Positions 53,926-61,468 of a DNA stretch of 64,000 bases are shown here, in pieces. The notes under the pieces are model-generated. The model made no database searches and was not told where the DNA came from. It was given only the letters and a program-made list of their open reading frames with translations. A program made the position numbers and the translations under genes. The DNA comes from Chloroflexota bacterium (lineage in GTDB: Bacteria; Chloroflexota; Anaerolineae; Anaerolineales; Villigracilaceae). The stretch spans positions 1-64,000 of the forward strand of contig JACRBL010000036.1 of NCBI GenBank assembly GCA_016234485.1, written 5' to 3'. How positions within the stretch are numbered: position 1 is the first letter of the stretch; every line of letters starts with the position of its first letter.

Positions 53926-55047
53926 TCAATCTCCTTCAGAGGGTTCGAACTGGAAGTCTAGCAACCTCTGCAAGTGGGTCTCGCCCGGCTGTCGCCCTCG
54001 GAAGCGTTTGTAAAACAGGACGCGCCGCATCGCCTGTTCGTGGCGACTGTCCCGCACGATCCCATGCGGCGGGCGCGGCTCGGCAACTTTAAGGGAACCG
54101 CTACCCGTCTCCCAACTTCCTCCGCCAAACTCCGGCGGCCAGAGCGGATGCGCGCACGAGTCCCACTCGGGCAGTCGGCGCTCGAGCGAGGCTTGATGCC
54201 ATTCCCAGAAGGCTTCGAAGCGTGGCCCCCACAACCCCCAGGCCAGGTCAAAGCGCAGGTCTTCCCGCCGCAGGAATTCGAGCGTCTCCGTGCAATGATG
54301 ACAGAGCGGCACGGCGTTTTCCGGGCGTTGGTAGCGCCAGGTGTTTTCCACCAGCGCTTCCGGGGTCGGTTGCAGGATCGAGCGCCATGAACCGGGTTTG
54401 CCACAGCGCAGGCAGGCATTCGGGAAGTTGTGCCGCCACGGAACGCCAGCCACCGAGGCCGCCACCAACTCCTCCAGATACGGCTCCTCAGTCGCGAGCA
54501 CTTCATGGGAGAGACGAACCGCGCCAGAGGGCAGAGTCCAGGCGCGTGAGAAATCAAGAAGGAATCCCGCCGAACTCACGATCTGGCCGCGCTCCCAGAC
54601 CTCGAACTTCTTTCTTTGTACTTCGGACTTGACCACGCCTTGGTGTGCCTCACGGATGCGACGGATATCGGCCACGGCCTCCGCCAGTAGGGCGAAGAGC
54701 AGGCTGTCCATGCGCAGGCTGGCATCCAACGCGCCCTCCTGAGGCAGGTCCGGCGCGACATTGAGAATGGTGGATACGAACGGGCGGTAATCAACCTTGG
54801 GGCCGGTCTCGATCACGTATTGGCAGGGCGGCAACTTTACGAACCTCCATTTCGTAATGACTTCATCGAACAGGATGCATCCGTGCGAACTGAATGCCAC
54901 AATGCGCAGGGGCGGGCAGAAAAATGTGTGGAAGGTACGCGCGGCGATGGATGGATAGATAAACGCCAGGACATCCTCCTTCAAATCGCGCATGAACATC
55001 GCGCCCGAGGCGCGTTGGACGGAATCGATCAGGAATTGCAGTTGCAT
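53926..55047 (-). CDS. Hypothetical zinc-ribbon protein (373 aa)
   Basis: Two Cys pairs (CLRCGKPG and CHHCTETL, about 215-260) suggest a zinc ribbon. ATG at 55047 follows GAGGAG. No known family. It is four bases from the initiator gene stop and may be a replication accessory. Confidence 0.6.
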   Translation of the reverse strand: MQLQFLIDSVQRASGAMFMRDLKEDVLAFIYPSIAARTFHTFFCPPLRIVAFSSHGCILFDEVITKWRFVKLPPCQYVIETGPKVDYRPFVSTILNVAPDLPQEGALDASLRMDSLLFALLAEAVADIRRIREAHQGVVKSEVQRKKFEVWERGQIVSSAGFLLDFSRAWTLPSGAVRLSHEVLATEEPYLEELVAASVAGVPWRHNFPNACLRCGKPGSWRSILQPTPEALVENTWRYQRPENAVPLCHHCTETLEFLRREDLRFDLAWGLWGPRFEAFWEWHQASLERRLPEWDSCAHPLWPPEFGGGSWETGSGSLKVAEPRPPHGIVRDSRHEQAMRRVLFYKRFRGRQPGETHLQRLLDFQFEPSEGD

Positions 55048-55051
55048 GTTG

Positions 55052-56950
55052 TTACTCCTCTCTTTCGCCAAACAATATGGCACGCACGGCTGGCAGACGG
55101 CGGTTGCTGGAACCCATTGCCTTTTTCCAGGCTTGCGCCAGGGGATGGTTGTAAGTGGGGGACAGTTGGTAGCCGCCGCTAGATGTGGAATCGATTAAGC
55201 CCAGCAACTCCGCGGGCGGCAGATCCGCGAATTGGCGAAAATTCCCGCGCGCTTCTTTCAGCGGATGTTCGCGCAGACGGCTGAGGGCATAGCCCAGCGG
55301 ATCGGACAGGTTTCCGCTTTGCGGGCTGGCGACATATAAAACCCACGAGACAAAGGCATGCACCGAGGCTTGCGCTTCAAACAGTTCGCGTTGCACCTTC
55401 GGGTGGACGTCATTTTGTTGGAGCAAGGACTCGAGTTCCCAAAATTGAGGCGCCGCCTCCACCGCTTTTTTGGCGTCAGCGTGTTGGGTGGTGGACGTGT
55501 TTTTCTTTTCGGTGTTTTTGGGGTGTTTAAAAGAGTTTAAAACACTCCCATTCGCGTCCACCATATGACTCCCATGCGCGTCCACTAATGCTCCCATGCG
55601 CGTCCGGCTAATACTCCCATCCGCGTCTGCCATATTGCTCCCGTTCGCGTCCAGCCTAATACTCCCATTCGCGTCCAGTGGCTCGTCCAAAAGCACGCGG
55701 AACGAACGCGGCATGTCCTCGACGCGCAGATCGGGATAGGCATTCGACTCGGGCATCTCAACTTCGGTCAGGAAGCGTGTCAGGTCGCCGCCGCGCTGCG
55801 CCCTCCAATTCGGATGCAACCAGGCTTGGATGGTCTTGTAGCGTTGGACGCCCGCCAGTTCCGCCGTCTCGTGGTAGCCGCGCTTGAACGTCACCACGTC
55901 GCGCCGTTCGCCGGTGCGGGCGTTGACATAGGCCATGTCACGCGCTACTGTGATCAACCAAGCCTGCGCTGGCGTGAGGTTATGGCTTGGGATGACCTGC
56001 TCGATGAAGTAATGCGTGAGGTGAATATCACCCAGACAGTTGATGATCTTGCGCTGCAATTCCTGCGCCAGATGATCAATTTCAGATGAAAACTTTTCAC
56101 CAGATTCTAGGCGCGCCATGTCCATCACGGTGTTGGGACACAGCGTTTCCTGCTCTGCTGCCGGCTGAAGCAGTTCCATAACGTTCTCCGCCGCCAGCAA
56201 TTCCTGCAAGGCGGTTTGGATGGTTTTGCCCCCGGCCAATAAAATCTTCAAGCGGGTATATAGTGCAACTGAGTCGGCGCGCGTCAGGCGCGGCGTCATG
56301 GAGACACGGTAACGGATCGGCGCGCGATGCGGTCGGCCATCCCGCCCGCGCCGGAAGCGGTGTTTTCCAACCGGGTCAATGCGTTCCACCAGTCCTTGCA
56401 AGAATCGCTGGATCTCCGCGTCGCGCAACAGTCGCCAGAACGTTCCGTTCGGCAACCCGCTGAAACGCATGACCTCGCGGCTGTGCAGGGCAGATTCCCT
56501 TCCCTGCGCGTGCGCCTTCCAGGCCGCCTGGTGAAAACCGATGTATAGCCAGATCGCCTTCGGTCCGATCTCCATCCCTAGTCTGCGTAGATAGCCTTTC
56601 ACCACCACCTGCTTGTGGGGTTGGACGATACGTTCATAATCCAACCATTGCACGGGTTCGATGGCGATCTCAGGTAGTTCTTCTTCGTGTGCAATTTCTT
56701 CCTCGGCGTCCGCGGCAACAAAGCGAGCCATGATGGGTTTCTGCAAAAGATCTTGCAGGATACGCTGGACGAGATTTGTCAGTCTTAATTCGAGCCAGTC
56801 GCGGGCAAAGGCATTACGGGCCGAAACAGTCAGTCGGTCCTGTTCCAGGGAGAGCGCATCGGTCTCGCGCACCCAGGTCTCGAAGGAGGCGCGTGGCATC
56901 TCCTGCTGGAGTTGCGCCAGGACAGCCGCCCAAATCTCTTGTGGGTTCAT
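55052..56950 (-). CDS. Replication initiator-like protein with DnaA N-terminal domain (632 aa)
   Basis: Residues 1-70 (MNPQEIWAAVLAQLQQEMPR, then ASFETWVRETDALSLEQDRL) match the DnaA_N domain. The middle is helical with winged-helix-like regions, but no AAA+ Walker motifs are present, so it is not DnaA itself. A low-complexity stretch (DANGS repeats, about 425-470) is encoded by DNA iterons. The start at 56950 is chosen because the conserved domain begins there. Probably initiates element replication. Confidence 0.75.
   Translation of the reverse strand: MNPQEIWAAVLAQLQQEMPRASFETWVRETDALSLEQDRLTVSARNAFARDWLELRLTNLVQRILQDLLQKPIMARFVAADAEEEIAHEEELPEIAIEPVQWLDYERIVQPHKQVVVKGYLRRLGMEIGPKAIWLYIGFHQAAWKAHAQGRESALHSREVMRFSGLPNGTFWRLLRDAEIQRFLQGLVERIDPVGKHRFRRGRDGRPHRAPIRYRVSMTPRLTRADSVALYTRLKILLAGGKTIQTALQELLAAENVMELLQPAAEQETLCPNTVMDMARLESGEKFSSEIDHLAQELQRKIINCLGDIHLTHYFIEQVIPSHNLTPAQAWLITVARDMAYVNARTGERRDVVTFKRGYHETAELAGVQRYKTIQAWLHPNWRAQRGGDLTRFLTEVEMPESNAYPDLRVEDMPRSFRVLLDEPLDANGSIRLDANGSNMADADGSISRTRMGALVDAHGSHMVDANGSVLNSFKHPKNTEKKNTSTTQHADAKKAVEAAPQFWELESLLQQNDVHPKVQRELFEAQASVHAFVSWVLYVASPQSGNLSDPLGYALSRLREHPLKEARGNFRQFADLPPAELLGLIDSTSSGGYQLSPTYNHPLAQAWKKAMGSSNRRLPAVRAILFGEREE
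55545..55677 (-). repeat. Six 16-bp iterons inside the initiator gene, candidate origin
   Basis: CTCCCATTCGCGTCCA-like repeats start at 55545, 55569, 55591, 55614, 55638 and 55662, spaced 24, 22, 23, 24 and 24 bases (about two helix turns). Copy 3 is out of frame with the others and encodes different residues, yet the DNA is conserved. This points to selection on DNA, as for initiator-binding iterons. Confidence 0.7.
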
Positions 56951-57158
56951 GGCATTGTCTCGCGCGCATACATGCCCGATGGTTCCGCAGGCCAGGACTC
57001 CATCCAAACAATCGTCATGGGCCTTCCCGTGGCTTCGACGTAGGCGGGAACGCGGGCGGATGCGTAGGCGGAGCGTGGACAAGGTGCAGGCGGCGCGCAG
57101 TCCCTGCCGCCTACGTTCGAGATCGCGTTGGGGAGGAAAAATGAGTTTCGCGGCAAAT

Positions 57159-57758
57159 TCATTTTTGCCCCTTCAAAGCCAGGGTGAAGGTTGTGGCGGT
57201 AGGGACCGCTTCGAGTTTGAGCAGACCAGTTTCATAAGATCGCAGGCCATAACGCAACAGGGCGTTGATCAATTCCCCGATCGGCACGTTCAGTCCCGCG
57301 TCTGAAGCCCGCGCCGAGAGTTCCCTTTTGAGCTCGGGCGGAAAGCCGCGCCAGGTGGTGACGACGCGCCAGCCAGTCCTGGCGTGTTTCCGTCGCGCAG
57401 ATTTTTTTGCATGCCCGGAAAATCGCGGAGAGTCAGAGGACGGATACAAGGTCATGCGCATGCGTTCTGGGTCGGGTCTGGGGTTGAGATCCAGTTCGCC
57501 GCGTTCGTAATCCCGCAAGGCATGCTCGATCACGGCCCGCGCCGCCTCGCCTTCGGGAACGCGCAGTTCGCTGGCGATGTTCTTGACCTTGATCGCCAAT
57601 TTTGGATCCACCCCGCGGTACACAACTTTTTGATTTTGATGCGCGCGTTCCCACTGACGGTTACGCGTGCGTTCTTCCGCCACGCGCAGAGAGTCATAGA
57701 TGCTGGGCGGAACGGTTGGAGTTTCGGAGGAAGCAAAGGGATTTCGCCTGTTGGTCAT
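57159..57758 (-). CDS. Partition partner protein, ribbon-helix-helix-like (199 aa)
   Basis: Two helical repeats (DPKLAIKVKNIASELRVPEG and PPELKRELSARASDAGLNVP) look like RHH-type or similar DNA-binding units joined by a basic linker. It follows parA by nine bases, the usual parAB arrangement. It would be the centromere-binding partner. The family is not certain. Confidence 0.65.
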   Translation of the reverse strand: MTNRRNPFASSETPTVPPSIYDSLRVAEERTRNRQWERAHQNQKVVYRGVDPKLAIKVKNIASELRVPEGEAARAVIEHALRDYERGELDLNPRPDPERMRMTLYPSSDSPRFSGHAKKSARRKHARTGWRVVTTWRGFPPELKRELSARASDAGLNVPIGELINALLRYGLRSYETGLLKLEAVPTATTFTLALKGQK

Positions 57759-57767
57759 GGCATCCTC

Positions 57768-58538
57768 CTAGAACTTCATCACCAGGCGGGTGAGGGCCTG
57801 GTATTCCTTGGCCGCCCGCGAGAGCGGGTCGAATTCGAAGATGCTTTGTCCCTGCGAGACACATTCCCGCAGCAATGTGGAACGGTGTATGGGGGGCAGG
57901 AGGTTGGCGGCAAATCGCTCCTGCAGATCCTCCATCGTAGCCTGACTCTCGCGCGTGGTCTCGTCATAAAAAGTCGGCAGGATGCCGAGCAGTTTTCCGC
58001 GCCAGCCTTTCTTGCCCTGCAATACGCTGAGCATGTGCAGGGCTTTGGACAACCCATCCGCAGACAGGAACTCGGTGGCGGTGGGAACGACGACCAGATC
58101 CGCCGCCCACACGGCGCGCTCCTGGATCCCACCCACGCTGGGAGCGGTGTCGAAGAGGATGTAGTGCAGGTTGTCTTTAAAGAAGCGATTGATGGAATTA
58201 CGGATCGAGGAGATGGGTTTGTCCTGAGCGTTCAATACGGTCTGGGCGGCCATGGTTTGTTGGTCTCCCGCCAGTAACCACAATCCATTCCTGCCCGAGG
58301 AACGAATCCAGGAACGGATGAAACTGGTCTCGGGTGGCGTGGTCCCCATCGTGAGCAGGTAGAACGCGCCCGGCTCCGGGCCGCGTCCGAGCGCGGTGGC
58401 GCATTGGCCCTGTGGGTCCAGGTCGATCAACAGGACGCGCTTTCCTTTTTGCGCCAGATCGTGGGCGAGCGAGACGGCGGTGGTGGTCTTGCCCACTCCG
58501 CCTTTTTGGTTGGCAATGCAGATGACTTTGGGGGACAT
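57768..58538 (-). CDS. parA: ParA-type partition ATPase (256 aa)
   Basis: The deviant Walker A KGGVGKTT (11-18) and Walker B (LLIDLDPQGQCATAL) are intact. It partitions element DNA or DNA-bound cargo on the nucleoid. It is in an operon with two small genes upstream and the ParB-like gene downstream. Confidence 0.92.
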   Translation of the reverse strand: MSPKVICIANQKGGVGKTTTAVSLAHDLAQKGKRVLLIDLDPQGQCATALGRGPEPGAFYLLTMGTTPPETSFIRSWIRSSGRNGLWLLAGDQQTMAAQTVLNAQDKPISSIRNSINRFFKDNLHYILFDTAPSVGGIQERAVWAADLVVVPTATEFLSADGLSKALHMLSVLQGKKGWRGKLLGILPTFYDETTRESQATMEDLQERFAANLLPPIHRSTLLRECVSQGQSIFEFDPLSRAAKEYQALTRLVMKF

Positions 58539-58550
58539 GGCGCATTCCTG

Positions 58551-58673
58551 TTATGGTTTGCGCAAGCGGCGTTTCACGAAATGCTTGACCAGGATGAAGA
58601 GAATCCCGCCAATGCCCAACCCACCCAGCACCGCCAGGATGGTGAATGGAATGATAACAGCCAGATCGTTCAC
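58551..58673 (-). CDS. Small membrane protein (40 aa)
   Basis: Starts with GTG overlapping the previous stop (GTGA), and reads MNDLAVIIPFTILAVLGGLG then IGGILFILVKHF, a single membrane segment with a basic end. It sits between the RHH gene and parA, and is too short for usual gene calls. Overlap and composition support it. Confidence 0.55.
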   Translation of the reverse strand: MNDLAVIIPFTILAVLGGLGIGGILFILVKHFVKRRLRKP

Positions 58674-58870
58674 GGCTGCGCCTCCTGCAACTGGCCTTCC
58701 GGCTTCGCCGCATTCGCATCCAATGTGGGTAGCGTGAGTAGGCCCAGACGGGATAGTTCGTTACGGATGATGAGCGCGGCCTGGGCGCGCGGGGCGCGCA
58801 GTTCGCGTTGGGCGAGTTGATGCAAGGCCTCGCGTTCCGGGTTGCCCAGGTAGATGATTAGTTTTGCCAT
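58670..58870 (-). CDS. Small helical DNA-binding protein, RHH-like (66 aa)
   Basis: MAKLIIYLGNPEREALHQLA then a helix RAPRAQAALIIRNEL fit a ribbon-helix-helix (Arc/CopG) pattern. GGAAGGAG lies before the ATG at 58870. Probably autoregulates the partition operon through the hairpin region just upstream. Confidence 0.65.
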   Translation of the reverse strand: MAKLIIYLGNPEREALHQLAQRELRAPRAQAALIIRNELSRLGLLTLPTLDANAAKPEGQLQEAQP

Positions 58871-58880
58871 GGTTCTCCTT

Positions 58881-58956
58881 CCAGATGCTGGAAATAAAAT
58901 GAGCCGCTTTGTCGGCGGCTCATTAGTAGCATCTGGGGCTACGGTTTCTCTACGGT
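58881..58956 (-). promoter_or_regulatory. Hairpin with nested stems and 11-bp direct repeat, copy A
   Basis: An outer stem (CCAGATGCT at 58881-58889 with AGCATCTGG at 58928-58936) encloses an inner stem (AATGAGCCGC with GCGGCTCATT, 58898-58924). Upstream, ACCGTA-type repeats (TACGGT at 58940 and 58951 on the plus strand) recur at 11-bp spacing. It lies just before the ribosome site of the partition operon. The same design occurs at 60334-60401. Confidence 0.65.
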
Positions 58957-58973
58957 TTGGACTTCGGATTGGC

Positions 58974-59648
58974 CTACGAACTGGACTCGGGCATACATGA
59001 AGAAGGTTCCGGTGGAACGATGGCCGGACTGCGCCCAGTCTCATTGGCGGGCGGGCGGTGAGGATCGAGTTCCTTGCGAATGCGGCGACGCCAGTCGTAG
59101 AAGGTGGAAGGGGACATCAGCAGGATGCCGTTTCCGCTGGAACCGAATTTTCGTTCCAGGAATTGCTCTACGGTCTCGACCGAGAAGGTTGGATCGCGCT
59201 GTTCCCATTCCAATACGGCCGCGCGGATGTCGGCCAGCGGAAAGCGCGGTTGTTTGCCTCGGCACTTTTTGGGGGTGTCGAGCAGTTTCTGGATTTCCAG
59301 GCGCACCCTGCTCATCTCCGTTTTCTCGGGAACGGCGATCACAATTGGATAGAGATCCATATCAAAGACCTTGAACAGGGTTGGCCTTCTTTTTTCCTCT
59401 GCGAAGACATCCTGGTCGGCTTTATCGGCCTGCTCGCGTAACATGCGATGGATGCGGGAGGTATACACCGCGCCGCGTATCATCAGGATTATTTCCCCTG
59501 TCAGGAGCAAGGCCAGCGCTACCAGCGCGATCTCGGACCCAAAATGGATCTTAAAAAATTGGTAGAACCAGGTGAGCGTAAGGATCAGGAAAATGACGAG
59601 CAAAATCAATGCAAGATAATGCCCACCCAGTCGTTTCAAATGATTCAT
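58974..59648 (-). CDS. Membrane protein with C-terminal HTH-like region (224 aa)
   Basis: Two membrane segments (about 11-30 and 38-60) are followed by a charged cytoplasmic part with WEQRDPTFSVETVEQFLERK and a STFYDWRRRIRKEL helix that could bind DNA. ATG at 59648 is chosen with GAGGTT upstream. Family unknown. Confidence 0.6.
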   Translation of the reverse strand: MNHLKRLGGHYLALILLVIFLILTLTWFYQFFKIHFGSEIALVALALLLTGEIILMIRGAVYTSRIHRMLREQADKADQDVFAEEKRRPTLFKVFDMDLYPIVIAVPEKTEMSRVRLEIQKLLDTPKKCRGKQPRFPLADIRAAVLEWEQRDPTFSVETVEQFLERKFGSSGNGILLMSPSTFYDWRRRIRKELDPHRPPANETGRSPAIVPPEPSSCMPESSS

Positions 59649-60022
59649 GGAATAACCTCGAAGTTGGGAGTATTGGATTGGTGATTTTAAAAGTTCGGAA
59701 GGGAAGCGGTAAAGGGAAGAATTTCCCGAAATGGATGGATACTTTTCGGGAAATTTTGTGACATTACGCGAGAAATATAATTGGATGAACTGTACCTTTG
59801 GGCGAACATGAGATTTTTTTGGATTACCTTCCATGAAGGAAGTGAATGAAAGACGCTTTTTCCAACATTCGGAGAAATAAGCGTCATGCATCCCATAGCA
59901 TGAATTTGACCTTAAATTACGCGATTCAGAGAAAGGGGTATATCGCCCCTGATTTTTATGGAACGGAGATCTTTCAAGTTACCCAACTGTATAGATTGTC
60001 TTATCCTGGAGAGGAATGAGAT
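59649..60022. promoter_or_regulatory. Intergenic region with paired TTTCCCGAAA sites
   Basis: Complementary sites ATTTCCCGAAA (59721-59731) and TTTCGGGAAAT (59744-59754), each itself nearly palindromic, lie about 23 bases apart upstream of the membrane protein gene and look like a paired operator. A GGGG/CCCC hairpin followed by TGATTTTT lies at 59936-59957. No gene is seen. Confidence 0.5.
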
Positions 60023-60226
60023 TTAATCGGGTCGCTCCATTTCTTGTTCGGCCTGATCCAGAGGAAGGTTGAGCGGCTCATTGTGGATTGTTGTCTCACA
60101 ATTGATCTGTTCTTTCATTCGTCGTTGACGGTCCCTGCCTAGCTCAATCAAAAAACTGTAGAGACGGCCAAGCGTACGCTTCTGCTCCGGCGTAAACGTT
60201 GGCTTCGTATCAGATGGAGTATTCAT
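60023..60226 (-). CDS. Small hypothetical protein (67 aa)
   Basis: MNTPSDTKPTFTPEQKRTLG then a helical charged part; the sense of function is unclear. ATG at 60226 follows GCGAGG and lies 1 base after the stop of a possible upstream 29-codon ORF. The second hairpin-type leader precedes it. Confidence 0.55.
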   Translation of the reverse strand: MNTPSDTKPTFTPEQKRTLGRLYSFLIELGRDRQRRMKEQINCETTIHNEPLNLPLDQAEQEMERPD

Positions 60227-60227
60227 T

Positions 60228-60317
60228 TCAAATCCTCGCGTGGGTTGAATGATTGGTTTGCCTGCAGGATGCAAATGCTTGAACCTTTGCGACGGGGAAG
60301 AACGTTGTGTAATCCAT
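60228..60317 (-). CDS. Possible leader peptide (29 aa)
   Basis: ATG at 60317 with AAAGGAAA upstream and stop TGA at 60230-60228, one base before the next ATG. It reads MDYTTFFPVAKVQAFASCRQ then TNHSTHARI. Its position between a hairpin and the small gene suggests translational coupling or attenuation, but it could be chance. Confidence 0.35.
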   Translation of the reverse strand: MDYTTFFPVAKVQAFASCRQTNHSTHARI

Positions 60318-60333
60318 GATTTCCTTTCATGCG

Positions 60334-60401
60334 CTGGAAAATTAACGAACCGCCTTTCGGCGGCTCTTAATTAGCATTTTCCAGTACGGTAACTCTACGG
60401 G
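60334..60401 (-). promoter_or_regulatory. Hairpin with nested stems and 11-bp direct repeat, copy B
   Basis: An outer stem (CTGGAAAAT at 60334-60342, ATTTTCCAG at 60376-60384) and an inner GAACCGCC/GGCGGCTC stem match copy A in layout, including TACGGT/TACGGG repeats at 60385 and 60396, 11 bases apart. It lies before the 60226 gene. Confidence 0.6.
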
Positions 60402-60685
60402 TTAGACTACGATGTCCCCAACGAGATTGCTGCCATCCAAAGAGGGATGACAGTGGCGGTGCATTTTTCCATCCAAGGTTTTGAATATCCCTGGACAATA
60501 ACGGAAACCAGTTCCGCTTGAATCAAGCCGCCATGAAAAGCCTTACAAAACTCGGACTTCATTCCGGAGAATAACCGTAGCCTCGGATGCTATAGTTCTG
60601 TTTGTACATGTTTTTTGGACACCAGATCCAAACCCTCACCTCATAACATTAGAAGATATAATATTGTTTGGAGAAAAGACGGCGT
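60402..60685. other. Intergenic region, no gene recognised
   Basis: Divergent promoter region. A TATAAT at 60657-60662 is 24 bases before the excisionase-like start, but no convincing -35 is seen. Confidence 0.4.
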
Positions 60686-60901
60686 ATGGAAGAATGGCTG
60701 ACCACCTACGAAGCTGTACGGATCAGTGGATACGAGTTGGATTACATTCGTAAACTGATCCGTGCTGAAAAAATTATCGGACGAAAGTGGGGACAGTCCT
60801 GGCAGGTCAGCCGCGCATCCCTGCAGGAGTTTCTAAAGAACCGGGAACAGCAGGGCAGGAAACGCGGTCGTCACCCCAAACGAGAACAGAAACATCCATG
60901 A
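60686..60901 (+). CDS. Excisionase-like/MerR-type HTH protein (71 aa)
   Basis: WLTTYEAVRISGYELDYIRK then the SWQVSRASLQEFLKN helix is the pattern of small excisionase-family HTH proteins, with a basic tail. GGAGAAAAG lies before ATG 60686. Next to a serine integrase it could be the directionality factor. Confidence 0.7.
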   Translation: MEEWLTTYEAVRISGYELDYIRKLIRAEKIIGRKWGQSWQVSRASLQEFLKNREQQGRKRGRHPKREQKHP

Positions 60902-60921
60902 AATAACGCGTGCGTGAGGGC

Positions 60922-60974
60922 TTGTCAACCGTATAGTCTGTGCTATAATTTCATTGCTGGAAATGAAATTATAG
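60922..60974 (+). promoter_or_regulatory. Promoter with 13-bp palindrome over the -10 box
   Basis: TTGTCA (60922-60927) and TATAAT (60944-60949) have 16-bp spacing. The -10 lies inside a perfect 13-bp inverted repeat CTATAATTTCATT (60943-60955) and AATGAAATTATAG (60962-60974), a likely operator. Confidence 0.65.
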
Positions 60975-61161
60975 TGCCAGAAAACGGGCCGTACTGGTGT
61001 TCGTAGTGCCAATACGACCCTCACCCAACCCACCGGATAGAGCGGAGGAAAGGGCTGGTTTGATTATACAGCCACTGTTGCCTTGCCTTGGTGGGATATA
61101 CCAGGGAGATCTGTGTTCCCGTTGAGGAACATGGGTTACCCCACACAAAAAGGAGATAGCC
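60975..61161 (+). promoter_or_regulatory. Long structured leader of the small-protein/integrase genes
   Basis: From the predicted start at about 60956 to the ATG at 61162 is about 200 bases. It contains a TGTTCC/GGAACA hairpin (61111-61132) and a TGGT/ACCA hairpin (61090-61105), ending in AAAAAGGAGATAGCC. It could be a regulatory RNA leader. Confidence 0.45.
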
Positions 61162-61401
61162 ATGCTTCCAAACCCGCAAATCAAACAGGATCATGTTTTA
61201 ATTGCACTCACGCGTATCCGTCAGGAATGGCAGGAGGCCGTGGGGAATCCCAATCTGATTGCCATGGATGGCAATATGGGAATGCTGCTCGCCGATTTGA
61301 TTAATGGAATCGGTCTTGGGCTCGAGGAACAGATTCAGGTTTTGGGGAATGAGTTGTTCCAGGAGTTGCAGGATTTCCTTCGCTCCCCTGTTCAACTCTA
61401 A
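61162..61401 (+). CDS. Small conserved-looking protein upstream of the integrase (79 aa)
   Basis: A strong AAAAAGGAG site precedes the ATG. The amphipathic helical protein (DHVLIALTRIRQEWQEAVGN onward) has no known family. It lies 67 bases upstream of the integrase start and may be co-transcribed. Confidence 0.65.
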   Translation: MLPNPQIKQDHVLIALTRIRQEWQEAVGNPNLIAMDGNMGMLLADLINGIGLGLEEQIQVLGNELFQELQDFLRSPVQL

Positions 61402-61468
61402 ATCGTGGATGCCAGCCAGACACGCCTGGCTGGCATTTTATTCCCATATCGACAGAAGAGGTTTTCCA

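Noticed and set aside
55545..55677. CRISPR-like array
   Set aside because: The repeats are 16 bp with 6-8 bp gaps, lie inside a gene and have no spacers of CRISPR length.
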